This document shows, piece by piece, positions 11,398 to 21,802 of a stretch of DNA of 64,000 bases. The stretch comes from Monilinia fructicola (taxonomy: Eukaryota > Ascomycota > Leotiomycetes > Helotiales > Sclerotiniaceae), in assembly GCA_008692225.1 (NCBI GenBank), contig VICG01000004.1:930501-994500 (forward strand), read 5' to 3'. The notes beneath the pieces were generated by a model. That model saw nothing but the letters and a program-made list of their open reading frames with translations, did no database searches and was not told the DNA's origin. Each line of letters opens with the position of its first letter. The stretch's first letter is position 1. The position numbers and the translations under genes are program-made.

Positions 11398-12218
11398 TCA
11401 AGAATCAAAATATATACTCATACGAGCTCCCCAACTGTCTCCCCTTGGGTTTATTGTAATCTGAAAAGGAAACGGATTTGCTTCGCTCGTGGTGATAGGT
11501 GGAATGTGATCTTTCTCCATGTTGACTGTTGTGACGATCTTCATTGCCGCTTTCAGCAACATCGCTTCCATGGCACTTCTGACTTTTGCTCGTTCTGTAA
11601 GGCGTAGTGTGAGCCAGCCATAACCATCTCATAGAGTATTCAAATATCCTTACCACTCTCTGTTCGCGGAGTCGCCAATGTAACATCCAAAGTCCACTGT
11701 TCCCAGCATACCTCTTCCTCCTTTGTTGTCTAGGTTAGCAGTGAGACATTTCGAATGGGAAGAATACGATCCGGATGATCGGAATTGTACTCCAGACTCA
11801 ACATACTCCTTTCGTAAACCAAGCCTTTCTTCGCTTTTTCTCGAAGAACTGAACAGCCATTTGTCCTCTCACGCCAGTGTTTCTCGCGCCAAGATCCGAG
11901 CTGGTGTCTATTTCCCGCACCAGAGCGGCGGTCCTTTGATCAATAAGAGTTTCGATTTCGACATTCTCAATATATGGCAGGGTCATCTCGAGAACATCGC
12001 GCGTCTTGGGTACAATAGAAGGGAAGAAACGGTGGAAGAAAATGGTGTGTAGAATGCCTAGATAGGAGTCGACTTGAGTTAGCAGGCGCATATTGTAGCA
12101 TGTTGTGCTGATAATCGCAAGAAAAACCATGTTGCTACTTGCCTCTAATGACCTCTCTCACCGAGGTTGGGTCAGCAAACACCTCAATGATATATTCGGG
12201 TGCTCGGCGCTGATCCAT
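11398..12218 (-). CDS. ATG101: Autophagy-related protein 101 (HORMA domain)
   Basis: Exons 12143-12218, 11807-12057, 11654-11720 and 11398-11594 give 196 residues. ATG101 forms a HORMA heterodimer with ATG13 in the ATG1 kinase complex that starts autophagy. Diagnostic sequence: MDQRRAPEYIIEVFADPTS at the N-terminus, GILHTIFFHRFFPSI, VQFFEKKRRKAWF, VCWEQWTLDVTLATPRTE and KDHIPPITTSEANPFPFQI. The first intron has a GC donor (AG|GCAAGT) and a TAG acceptor; no GT alternative restores GILHT. The second ends in CAAAG, preferred over the TAG nine bases upstream because it keeps the family spacing between RKAWF and EEVCWE and because CTAAC would lie almost on top of that TAG. It shares a 372-base divergent promoter with PEX3. 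Confidence 0.95.
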
Positions 12219-12590
12219 TGTAAATACTCAATCTTCTCATCTGCGTTTGTTGTTTTCAGAGTGTGAAGATGCCCTTTGGGAGGCTTTGGTCTTTGTGCAT
12301 TTATTAAATGTTACATGGAGGGGTAAGGAGTTATGCAATATTACAGTAGTAGTCTAAATCTAAACTGGATTTCTTATCGGCGCAATCAGTGGATCCTGTG
12401 AAGTCACAGCCGAGTTGTGGCTGGTAATCAACATCCTCGGTTGCTTCAAATGACAACAAAGGGAGCTTCTTACATTTATCATAGGGAAACTCTGAATTTC
12501 ATCATTCAACATTATTTTATTTTGTTCATCTTTTTCAACGTTATGTGATTGTGGTTTCATTCTTTTTTTTTTCTTCAAAGGAACAAAATT
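12219..12590. promoter_or_regulatory. Shared promoter region ATG101 / PEX3
   Basis: 372 bases between the two start codons, so both promoters and leaders must lie here. A pyrimidine tract (12561-12575) lies just upstream of the PEX3 start. No named operator is recognised. Confidence 0.6.
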
Positions 12591-14260
12591 ATGAATTCCG
12601 TTCGTAAATGGGCAAGGAGAAATCGAACTCCTCTTGCGATTGGCTTTGGGGTGATTGGTGTAGGCTATGTTGCTACTCAATATGTGTTGGGAAAGATTTC
12701 TGATGCTCGACAACGTATGAGTAGTGATCGTATAGCCCGAGAGAAGTATATTTAGTATCCACCGAGATAATGAACTGATGCTTATCCGCTTATTTTTAGT
12801 CTCCGCCGTCGATTTGAGCAGAATCAAGAAGATTGCACATACACCGTCTTGGCTCTCCTTCCCACAGCCACCGAGAACATTCTTGCAGAACTGGAAACGG
12901 AGAGGATTACTTACGAACTGCAACAACAGAAGGCCGCAAAGCAGGCGCGCAATGGAGAAAGTCGTCTATCAGAATTCGGCTCCAGTCCCCCGAGTATTAC
13001 GGACGACGATGGCAGGAGCATGGCGAGTTTCAGTGATAGTGGAATGCATATAAGTCAGCTCGGCATACCCTCAGGATTAGAGCTAGGTGTTGATGGAGCA
13101 CAAGATGGAGGGCAGCAAGGAGCACAGCAAGTCCAGAAAGTCAAAAAGTCGAAGATGCAGTTGTGGAACGACCTTAAGATTAGCTGTAAGCTAATTGGAT
13201 TCAACTTTCAATTCATCGCTAACCTGTGCTAGCCATCACGCGATCGTTCACTTTGATATATACACTCTCTCTGCTCACACTTCTCACGCGAATACAGCTC
13301 AATCTTCTGGGACGTCGCAGTTACCTCTCGAGTGTGGTTTCTCTGGCTACCGGTGGCGTCGAGCAATCCACAATAAGCTTGGAGAACAACGATGATGATA
13401 ATTCAGATCAAGCATATGGAAACGATTTCGAGACGAATAGGAGATATCTAACGTTCAGTTGGTGGTTGCTTCATAGAGGTTGGAAGGATGTTATGTACAA
13501 GGTAGAGGCCGCGGTGAGAGAAGTATTTAGGGATACTTCCATCAGAGAAGAACTTACCATGGCCAAGTTTTCCGAGTTAACGCTCGAGGTGCGTAAAAAA
13601 GTCGAAGGAGCTACCCCCGAAGATAGACAGGCAACTCGTTGGTTGCAGTATCTTCTACCACCACGAGACCAAGAGGATTTCGTTATCAAAGAATCCGGCA
13701 TGGAAACTATGGAGCCGGAAATCCCTTCATCATCCCCCGTGTCACCGCTGAGGCGACTTCTTGATGAAACCTCTGATCTTATCGACTCTCCACCATTCTC
13801 TCACGTTTTGACTTTGCTTCTCGACGCTGGTTTCTCAACTCTTGTTGAACAAAAGATCGCCCAGCAAAGCTTCAAGGTTCCATCTCAACCTGAGGATGCT
13901 CGTGTTGCGGAAATCGTTGAGCCAAAACCGGTAAAATTGCCACTAATATTGGCTGTACTCACGAGACAAGCTCATTCCATTGGAAATGGTGTGCCCAATG
14001 AATATCTTCAGGCCATGGAGCAGGTTAGGGAATTGGAAGCTTTTGCCGCTGTGGTTTACTCTAGTCATGAGAATGAGATAAAGCCGGTGGATGACTTTGG
14101 GAGTGCTATATTGGTGCCAAAAAGCGGCCTGGGCGAAACTGAACTGGCCGTCGTGGCTTCTAATGGTCAAGACAGTCTCATAGATGTGGGAACGGCAAGC
14201 AGATTTGAAAGTGCATGGGGAAAAGCGGTCGAGCCCGCGGACAAGGCGACGTCGTTGTAG
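12591..14260 (+). CDS. PEX3: Peroxisomal biogenesis factor 3
   Basis: Exons 12591-12745, 12800-13185 and 13233-14260 encode 522 residues. PEX3 is the peroxisomal membrane anchor that docks PEX19 and its membrane-protein cargo, and in fungi also links peroxisomes to inheritance and pexophagy factors. The N-terminus is typical: basic MNSVRKWARRNRTP, a membrane segment (LAIGFGVIGVGYVATQYVL), then LRRRFEQNQEDCTYTVLALL, which spans the first splice junction. Later conserved parts are SITRSFTLIYTLSLLTLLTR, the FSWWLLHRGW motif and PPFSHVLTLLLDAGFSTL. A fungal low-complexity insert (about residues 85-150) is rich in Ser, Gln and Gly. Both introns have CTAAC-like or TGATG branch regions and TAG acceptors. 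Confidence 0.95.
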
Positions 14261-14852
14261 ATTGTAGCACGAGTGAAATTACACAAACTCGAGAGGGTAT
14301 TTGGAACATAGGAATTATTACTGGGCAGGATTTTGGGGGATTTATTGAGGCGAAAGAAGAAACGAGTTATGTAAAAGATACCAAAATAATGGCATAATTA
14401 TATCATCCTTTAGGCAACAAGATCTATATCATCTACACCTTCCAGCTTGGCACCCTTTGAAGGACATGCATGCCATTGATTGAACTGAAGTCCAGAATGT
14501 GTAGCATCTAAGCTTTTGAGAACCCATTTAATCATCCAACCCAAGTTGGGGGTATCGAAGAGTGCCCAGGTGCCGTAAGGTAGTTAAATGTGGGGAATTA
14601 ATTACTGTCGAATCTTTGGACGACTACCAAGATGAGACTTGGCCCCCCTCCAACTGGAGATGTTCATGGTTTGTATTCCTACAGAGTCTCGTAGGGGCCC
14701 CTTTTCAATTCCCTCAAATCTCGATTCCCGTATTCCTAAACGCCTCAGCCTGCTTCTATTTTGTCTCGTTGCATTCCTGTTCAAATTAAGTTCTACGCGG
14801 TATTGAATGTACACTGCGTGTACGTCGTCAGTCTCGCCGAGGGTATTGTGCA
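14261..14852. other. Convergent 3' spacer PEX3 / BET5
   Basis: 592 bases. Several short open frames cross it on both strands; none resembles a protein. No repeat seen. Confidence 0.5.
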
Positions 14853-15510
14853 TCAAAGGACGCCTTTGACAAATTGGTCGAGGGCCAGCTCGAAGAGCTC
14901 GTTCGCAACTCCTTGGCCTCCAGGGTGCTCGACGGGTGATAGCGGGTTCTTCACAACTGTCACGTATCAGCACACGTGCCAAGGACGATAATGAGCCGCA
15001 GCCATACCAAATTCTACATAGAGATTGACATATATCTGATGTAGCACCTGTCTCATAGCCAACGTTTGCGTGTCCGTCAGCATCACAAACTTGATGTTCG
15101 TTGGCGTCTCGTAATAATGCAACTTGTATTGTCCCGTTCGAAAGGATATGAAGCTGTCGTCGGGGCCCCCCAGCTTCCTGACCATGTTGCGCAGGGAGAA
15201 TATGGTGCCGAATATCAGCTTTGCGTCATCTTGCGCACTCAGCTTTCCCGGGCGGTTCTTCGGAACCGCCAGTTCTGGCACGTTGATGGGAGGGACGGCA
15301 CTGGAGTTACTGGAGCCGGAGACGGGTCTTGCGCGGTTGCGTTGGTCGTGGTGGAGAGGGGTCGCTCTCGTGTTTATTACGGTGCCAGAGTTTGGAGTAG
15401 ATGCATTCGGCTGGGGGGGGGGGGGGGGGCGGGTTAGTGTTTGGAGTCATTTCCCAGCAGTGGATTGACTTACTATGCCTGTCAAATATGTAAAAGGAAT
15501 AGACAACCAT
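14853..15510 (-). CDS. BET5: TRAPP complex subunit Bet5 (TRAPPC1), one apparent frameshift
   Basis: Exons 15474-15510, 15008-15410 and 14853-14956. Bet5 is a longin-fold subunit of the TRAPP complexes that activate Ypt1/Rab1 in ER-to-Golgi traffic. It starts MVVYSFYIFDRH and continues ECIYSKLWHRNKHES, DDAKLIFGTIFSLRNMVRKL, GGPDDSFISFRTGQYKLHYY, ETPTNIKFVMLTD and, after the last intron, VVKNPLSPVEHPGGQGVANE. Exon 2 is one base too long: an extra base near 15321-15335 (around AAGACCC on the coding strand) must be removed to join PRPTQPRK to VSGSSNSSAV. With that, the protein is about 180 residues. The first intron ends in a run of 17 C's (coding strand) directly before the CAG acceptor. Confidence 0.9.
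15413..15429. repeat. 17-base G homopolymer at the BET5 intron 1 acceptor
   Basis: 17 G's on the plus strand, so 17 C's on the coding strand of BET5, abutting the acceptor AG. It serves as the polypyrimidine tract of that intron. Confidence 0.9.
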
Positions 15511-15620
15511 GTTGGAACAATAGACCAAGTCAGTGTAGTCTGAGGTACTGCGGAATGGTTGTTATGTGGAAGAGGAGGGGAGTAGTTTCAGCCTCTTGTG
15601 ATATTTACACAAGGCTTTGG

Positions 15621-15662
15621 TTGTATGTATGTATGTACTTAGTATGTATGTATGTATGTATG
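15621..15662. repeat. GTAT tetramer microsatellite
   Basis: Two GTAT runs split by a CTTA interruption. Confidence 0.85.
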
Positions 15663-15830
15663 ACGGTAGGTAGGTATGTATGGGGAGGCTGGTGGGCTTT
15701 CACATGGGTGGGTAGTTTGGTGGTTTCACCGTCCACGTTAATCAGATTCTCCGTACTAGTAGTCCGTAGGCTTTAATTTAGGACCTGGGCAGGCTTATAC
15801 TTCAATAAATAATAGGTAGGTAGTATTTAG

Positions 15831-16020
15831 TTAATAATAATAGTAGTAGTAGTAGTAATAATTAATCATAATAATTCAGTAATTCAGTAATCCAGTAATC
15901 CAGTAATAATCCAGTAATCCAGTAATCCAGTAATCCAGTAATCCAATGATAATAATAATATAATACTAATAATAATAATGATAATAACAACAACAACAAC
16001 AATAATAACAGTAAAAATAA
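15831..16020. repeat. Compound repeat: TAG/TAA triplets, CAGTAATC octamers, CAA triplets
   Basis: TAG and TAA triplets lead into about eight CAGTAATC units (15877-15946), then TAA, CAA and TAA triplets. Very AT-rich. Confidence 0.85.
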
Positions 16021-16200
16021 CCATCCACGCTAAAAGGGCGCTATCAAATTAAGCTTTTATAAAGCTAACCAAACTTAATCCCTATTATACTCTGGACAGT
16101 ACCCGTCGACCTGCCTAGTATTCAATTCCAAGGATCGGCCGAATCCTTGATCAAAGCTCCTCATTCGTCAAGTAATTTTCGAGAGCCTTACAAGTTACCA

Positions 16201-16266
16201 TTCATTCAATCCACTCAATCCATTCAATCCATTCAATCCATACCATTCATACCATTCATTCAATCC
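16201..16266. repeat. ATTCAATCC nonamer minisatellite
   Basis: Tandem ATTCAATCC units degrade into ACCATTCAT units; lies in the likely 5' leader or promoter of the CaMKK-like kinase. Confidence 0.8.
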
Positions 16267-16399
16267 AACCTGATCTTTCAAGGTTCTTCTCTTCAATACA
16301 TATTCTCCTCTTTCTTTGTATTTCATTTATTCAACCTTCATATTAGCTGCTCTTTGGCTTTAGATATGAGGTGAAATATTTATAATTAATTTCACAAAT

Positions 16400-19022
16400 A
16401 TGTCTTCATTCGCTGGCGATTGTGAACCACCAGGTCATCCAGGTGATATTACTCAAAAAGAAGCTGATGCAGGCATTCTTCCTTCTCATGGTAAGTGAGG
16501 TTTCTCCATTATCGACTGTCGTCACCAAATCGCTTCATATTTTAAAGTAATAACTCACCCTTTATATAGGCATTTCTCTCGACATACCAGGTGAACTAGT
16601 CAATGGCCGCCCTCCAATAATACAATATCTGTAAATCCCCTCTAAACGAACCCTCCTTATCTTTATCTCCTCCCACTGATAGATCTTTGAGTTCCACCCC
16701 CGCATATCAAAGCCCTCTCCGACATCACCGTCGCAGTGCTTCTGCGCATCGGGAAGTAAAGGTTTGCTTCGAGTCCCAAGAGCTGCTGTTCGCATAAAGA
16801 TAATATGCTGATCATGAAAAGGAAACACTTAATGCAAGATCTGAGTACATGAATAATGAGGAAGATGGACGAGCGGAACACCATATCAACCAATATATCA
16901 TCAAGGATGAAATTGGTAGGGGCTCTTTTGGAGCGGTTCACCTAGCTGTGGATCAGTATGGAAAAGAATTTGTAAGGGCTTCTGTCCTAAATCGCCGACT
17001 CTGGGCTTAATATTGGGTATATAGGCTGTCAAAGAGTTCTCGAAATCAAGATTGCGGAAGAGAGCACAATCAAATATCCTTCGAAGACCGCATTATGTTA
17101 GACGACCAGGACATCTCGCAGCAGGGAGCGGCTTCAATTCTCCTTTGCATCGACGTTCGGCCTCCGATATCCACATCAATGAGCAACAAGGAAACCCTCT
17201 ATATTTGATAAAAGAGGAGATTGCTATCATGAAGAAATTGAATCATCCAAATCTTGTCAGTTTAATAGAAGTACTGGATGATCCCGAGGAAGATTCTCTG
17301 TACATGGTTCTGGAGATGTGTAAAAAGGGAGTCGTTATGAAGGTTGGTCTTGGAGAGAAGGCAGATCCGTATGACGTTGAAAGTTGCAGGTGCTGGTTTA
17401 GGGATCTAATCCTTGGCATTGAATATCGTGAGTACTCTCATGGACTCCCTGTCTTGGTAGATAAGTTTGCTCATATTACAAAGTTCATGCTCAAGGCGTC
17501 GTACATCGGGACATCAAGCCAGACAATTTACTATTGACTGAAGATGATGTCTTGAAAGTTGTGGATTTTGGAGTTTCAGAGATGTTCGAGAAGGCCTCAG
17601 ATATGATGACAGCCAAATCTGCAGGATCTCCAGCTTTTCTACCGCCAGAGCTGTGTATCATGAAGCACGGCGATGTCTCCGGGAGAGCAGCTGACATCTG
17701 GTCTATGGGTATCTCACTATATTGCCTGCGCTTCGGCCACATACCTTTTGAGCGAACAGGAGTCCTTGAATTATATGAGGCAATAAAGAACGATGAACCG
17801 GACTATGGGCCGGATACTGACCCTGTGTTTGTTGATCTGATGAGCAAACTCCTGGAGAAAGACCCCAAGAAAAGAATTACCATGGATGAAATTCGCGTAT
17901 GTCTTCCCTTACGTTTTGGAGCCAGAGATGGCTGATATTTAGTAGACGCACCCTTGGGTGACCATTAACGGAACCGATCCTTTGCTATCAAAAGAAGAGA
18001 ATATAGCAAACCTGGTTGAGCCGCCTAGTGAAACCGAAGTCAATCATGCAATAACCATTAAAATGAGAGGTCTTCTCGCAGTCATGAAAGCCGTTAAAAA
18101 ATTCAAGAGCAAATTAGAGCAAAGAAGACCTAATGCCATTTCTGAGACGTTAGGAAAGGGTATTCGTGTGCTGCACCCGTCGATGGGGATGGACGAGCAA
18201 CAGGAATCAACACTTCATAGATCTAAAAGTGCAGATCTCGAGGACAGAAGATTAGTCGAGGCGGCGCTTGCTGCTGAAGGCATTCACCACGACGGCACAT
18301 ATCCATCTGCTGATGGAACTAGGACTATGACGAGCAGGATGGATTCTTCCAGCACGATTGTAGCGGATGAGGAACCCACTGACAAAATTCAGTCAGGACA
18401 GAAGATTACACAAACTGATTCATCTGATCCGATAACCAAACATTCAGAGCTTCGGGAGCAGCACTCTGGCGACAAAGGGCATGCTCATGATCCTTTGGAT
18501 GAAGAACCTCTCTACTTAGGAATTGGCGCTGGAATTGGGGACGGTGATTCTTTAGACGCACCAGTGCAGGATCTGATTGCTGAATCTCCGACAGCAGCGG
18601 AGTTCAGCATATACGACACCGCATATCAACAAGAGGTCGAGCGAATCCGTGCTGCCCGAGGACATGCTGCAACTGTCTATTTGACCCGACGAGTTGACCA
18701 TAAGAAAGAATACAAGGCCGACCGTAACATGATCAACCTACCGCATCACGCGGATATGAAAGGTCGAATTCAAGAAGGATGGAAAGGCCTTGTGGACCGC
18801 GCTCAGGAAAATAAAGATGAACTCTCCCTCCATGAGAAACTCACTGAAGGTCATCAGGCTTTCTCAGATCTGGTTGCCAAGGCGGTAGAGAATACGAGAA
18901 ACATGGGAAGAGACATCAGTGAGAGGGGTGGGACTGCTTTTGACAACGTATTACATGGGGCGATGGAAAAACGAAAGGAAAAGGTCGAGGCTGAGGAGAA
19001 AGGGGAAGATGCCAGCCCGTAA
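16400..19022 (+). CDS. CaMKK/Ssp1-like protein kinase (likely upstream kinase of Snf1/AMPK)
   Basis: Seven exons: 16400-16490, 16570-16630, 16683-16761, 16822-16971, 17025-17427, 17484-17896 and 17946-19022; 757 residues. The kinase domain covers about residues 105-395: glycine loop GRGSFGAV (about 110-117), AVKEF with the ATP lysine at about 130, HRDIKPDN (catalytic Asp about 271), VVDFG (about 289) and the activation segment SAGSPAFLPPE. A basic, Arg/Pro/Gly-rich insert follows the ATP lysine (RRPHYVRRPGHLAAGSG); this and the activation segment are hallmarks of the CaMKK/Tos3/Ssp1 group, which phosphorylates Snf1/AMPK. The long C-terminus is hydrophilic, with YLTRRVDHKKEYKADRN. Introns 3 and 5 end in AAAAG and CAAAG. 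Exon 3 may instead stop at 16755 (GTAAAG donor), two residues shorter. Confidence 0.9.
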
Positions 19023-19660
19023 TATAAATGCTCCAGGGATGGAGGGCATTAGTGGTGCAGGCCTTGCACTCTGAGGAATTTGCGGATGAATTGACACGAT
19101 TCTTGAATACCATAGTTTTGCGCCATAACATAATCATCTATTGTAAGTAGGTCTGGAGATCTTAAGCATTTGATCTCCTAGTAGAAGCGATCAAACTTGT
19201 TTACCTGTTTACCTGTTTACCTGTTTACCTGTTTACCTGTTTATTATGCAGAAATACAATATAATTCATGCATCTCGTGTTCTAGGTCTAAAATCTACGC
19301 GCCGTCCGTAGACCCAGCTAGCTTCCCATGACCCCCTTCCTCGAAGCGAGCGGGAAAACAGCGTCATTGTCCTTAACTAATCTAAATATTGCCATTGTAT
19401 TATTTGATCCCAAGAAACAGCCCAGTATACTCCAGCTATCCAAGGTAAAGTCATGTACGAATCTTGATTCCACTGGCACCTTCCGAGCTAGATGAACGTC
19501 GTATTGTCTTATTGAAAAGAAATTTGACCTCGTACTCCACCTGAGCACATCTTGACAGCTTGGCTGCATTACTGAGAGGTTAAAACCTTCGTTGTCATCA
19601 CGGTACTGAATGTTTCTCCCTTGGATTAAAACTGTGCAGGTTTATCCATTGAAGCGGATC
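19023..19660. other. 3' region of the CaMKK-like gene with an octamer array
   Basis: Contains a TGTTTACC array at 19198-19243. An 83-codon minus-strand frame at 19318-19569 resembles nothing I know. Confidence 0.5.
19198..19243. repeat. Octamer minisatellite TGTTTACC, nearly 6 perfect copies
   Basis: Perfect head-to-tail TGTTTACC units. The unit contains TGTTTAC, a core forkhead-type binding sequence on the plus strand; whether that matters here is unknown. Confidence 0.9.
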
Positions 19661-19956
19661 TCACATAACGCCTGCCAGGCCCATCTCAAGCGACATAGCA
19701 TGCACAATGCCCAACCCTTCACTAATATCAATCTGAATGTTTCCTTCCCTTACCGTCCTACCCACATGCCCTGAACGCCAAATGCCAAGTGCTGGTATCA
19801 CCAAAGCAAACAGCGCAATAAGTGCACCATCAGACCAACCCGTTTTCCTTTTTAAAATCCCCGCATGGATTGTTTCCTCATGTGTCTGTCATGATCCTTA
19901 AATGAGTAGCATTGGTTCTCTGGCCATCATAACCCAATCGGTACCTGTTGCTCCAT
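19661..19956 (-). CDS. Candidate small single-pass membrane protein (78 residues), hypothetical
   Basis: Not recognised. A minus-strand frame, open from a stop codon, runs to a TGA at 19661-19663 and lacks its own start, but a splice model fits: exon 1 19945-19956 (ATG GAG CAA CAG), a 59-base intron (GTACCG...CATGACAG) and exon 2 19661-19885, phase 0 on both sides. The product would start MEQQTHEETIHAG and have a basic patch (LKRKTGW), one clear membrane segment (GALIALFALVIPALGIW) and a soluble tail ending EMGLAGVM. The intron length is typical of this window. The start lies about 95 bases downstream of the BUD31 stop, on the same strand. It may be a real tiny gene, the last exon of a longer one, or chance. 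Confidence 0.35.
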
Positions 19957-20050
19957 TGATAAAGCCCACACCTCTCTCGTACTTTCATTCTACGTAGAAG
20001 CCCAAACGCAATGAGCGCACCCGCAAACAAGATGGAAAAAGGCCATCCGC

Positions 20051-20574
20051 CTAATCGCTCGACGCACACCCTCTGCATCCGCAGCTCACGCACTGGATCT
20101 CCTGGTCCTCTTTTAGATCCGCCTTGGGAACGCGGCATATGCATGTGGAGTTGAAGTTTGTCTCTTTCGTCTGCACGCATTTGAGACAGCACAGCTATTC
20201 CCAAGCCCACATTAGCAAACCGGTCGATCCCCAAACGCGCCCCTCGTCCTCTCCTCTCCCAAGGGAATACTGACCTTCTCGTACCCCTCCTTCTTCCACT
20301 TTGCCACGAGCGTCGCGTCGCACTGGCCGTTCTTCACACACCAGTCGTATAGCGGCTTGCTGATCTTCTCGTCGCAGTACATGTCCCATACGTATCTGCT
20401 TCGCTGATGAACGATCTGTGTGATTTCCCAGGTGTTTTGGTGGCGCGGGCCGGTTCCGGGCGGGGCGGCAATGGCATCTTTCATCTTGTTGCTGTAAACC
20501 AAGAGGGAATCTTCAATGTCGCTGTAGCCTTGGGGAGGAGCTTTGCGCTTCGAGGAGTGGCGGATGGCAGGCAT
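20051..20574 (-). CDS. BUD31: Pre-mRNA splicing factor Bud31 (G10 family)
   Basis: Exons 20275-20574 and 20051-20194 encode 147 residues. Bud31/Cwc14 is a spliceosome component associated with the Prp19/NTC complex and stabilises the catalytic core. Conserved blocks are YSDIEDSLLVYSNKMKDA, ITQIVHQRSRYVWDMYC, ISKPLYDWCVKNGQCDATLV and, in exon 2, the cysteine-rich zinc region CCLKCVQTKETNFNSTCICR followed by QCVSCGCRGCASSD. All the zinc-binding cysteines of the family appear to be present. The intron (GTCAGT...GGGAATAG) separates KKEGYEK from LCCLKC. It shares a 307-base divergent promoter with the complex I gene. Confidence 0.95.
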
Positions 20575-20881
20575 GGTTGCGGTTGCGATGTGGTGGTTCT
20601 TGTAGTTGTTGGGATGCTCACGGTCGCGATGAATTATCGGGGGGTGCTTGATGTTTGTGGACGTGGAATTGTAGTCGTGGTGATGTCGAGAGATTGATTA
20701 TCTGTCGCGGGGGTGATGCAAGCACGGAAGCTCTCGTACAAAAATTAATTGGTCAGCCTCGAGCTTCAGCTTTAAGGTTTGCCCGGTTTCACGTGATGCG
20801 TTTTAATCGGTCGCTTCTATCAAGGAACCTCCTCCATCTTCTGGGTTTGAATTGAAAGCAGACCACAACGAATCAGCTACA
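20575..20881. promoter_or_regulatory. Shared promoter BUD31 / NDUFA6 with a TCACGTGA palindrome
   Basis: 307 bases between the two start codons. The perfect 8-base palindrome TCACGTGA sits at 20789-20796, about 90 bases before the complex I start. In yeasts this is the optimal site of the bHLH factor Cbf1, which acts on respiratory and methionine genes; that a fungal homologue binds here is inference. Confidence 0.6.
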
Positions 20882-21672
20882 ATGGTTATTAATCCTACCT
20901 ATCTTGCGCAGCGGACGCGTCAGTGTAAGTTAAGATCCTCGGTCTTTTGGGGGTGTCTTTTTCGGATATGGTGGAAGAGAAAAGCTAACTGATGCGGCAG
21001 CTGTTAACTGGACTGATGCGAAATCACGAGTATTGAAGAGTTACAGAGAATGGATCCGTGCCGTATGTTTGCTCTGCATCGTTGGAAATAGTTGGAAGAA
21101 GTGGCGGATGTTCCAGGGGCAGAGAGACTGATGGGTGTTGCTGTAGGCTCCGGAAATCCAAACGATGTACTCGCTCGGCATGCCAGTCTCACAATTGAGA
21201 ACGAAGATGCGATCGGAATTTGAGAGGCATAGATATGTGAATCAGATTGGAACGGTGGACAAGCTCTTGTATGAGAGTCATGCTGAATTCCAGGTACGTT
21301 TGACGTTGCACAGAGCTTATTTTTGAAGCACACTGGGGTCTAGGTGGAAGAGAAGAGTTGTATTAGATCGTATTGTAGTGAGAGGGCTGGGTATATGGCA
21401 AAGGATGAGATGTATTAGCAGCAGTATAGGGTGCTGTTTGCAGATCCCGGGTGCAGTGCATTGTACCTGGAGTGTATTTTCTAACGTTGAGCCATTACAG
21501 GAGACATTGAATTACTGGAAACAACTTCCACACATCTTGAAGTATTTCCGACAAGAAGAAGACCCAACTGCAAGACTACCACAAAATTTCATGACTGGTT
21601 TCTTAGAGGTATGCCTACCGTTTTCTCCCATCTTCAATGCATTCTAACCACAAATCACAGGGACGCAATTAG
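20882..21672 (+). CDS. NDUFA6: Mitochondrial complex I LYR subunit (NDUFA6 / B14)
   Basis: Five exons: 20882-20924, 21001-21062, 21147-21293, 21501-21608 and a last exon of only 12 bases, 21661-21672; 123 residues. It is an accessory subunit of NADH:ubiquinone oxidoreductase in the inner mitochondrial membrane that binds acyl-carrier protein through its LYR motif. Visible blocks: MVINPTYLAQRTRQ, SVNWTDAKSRVLKSYREWIR (the LYR-like motif reads SYR), APEIQTMYSLGMPVSQLRTK, FERHRYVNQIGTVDKLLYES, HAEFQETLNYWKQLPHILKY and NFMTGFLEGRN. All junctions follow GT-AG rules. It has no obvious cleavable presequence, as usual for this subunit. Confidence 0.94.
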
Positions 21673-21802
21673 AAGTTGTTATCATATCTTTGTCGCTTTG
21701 TACATATCCCAATGAACCTCAATTGAACTCCATGAGACCTTTCCCTTGTATACGCCTTGCAATGCCTTGATCTCTCGATTCTCATCCGCAATATTATGTC
21801 GT

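Larger units (their letters stand above)
15511..16399. other. Divergent spacer BET5 / CaMKK-like kinase with microsatellites
   Basis: About 890 bases holding both promoters. It contains a GTAT tetramer run (15621-15662), a complex TAA/CAGTAATC array (15831-16020) and ATTCAATCC repeats just before the kinase leader (16201-16266). CTCCGTA variants lie near 15750-15770. Confidence 0.6.
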
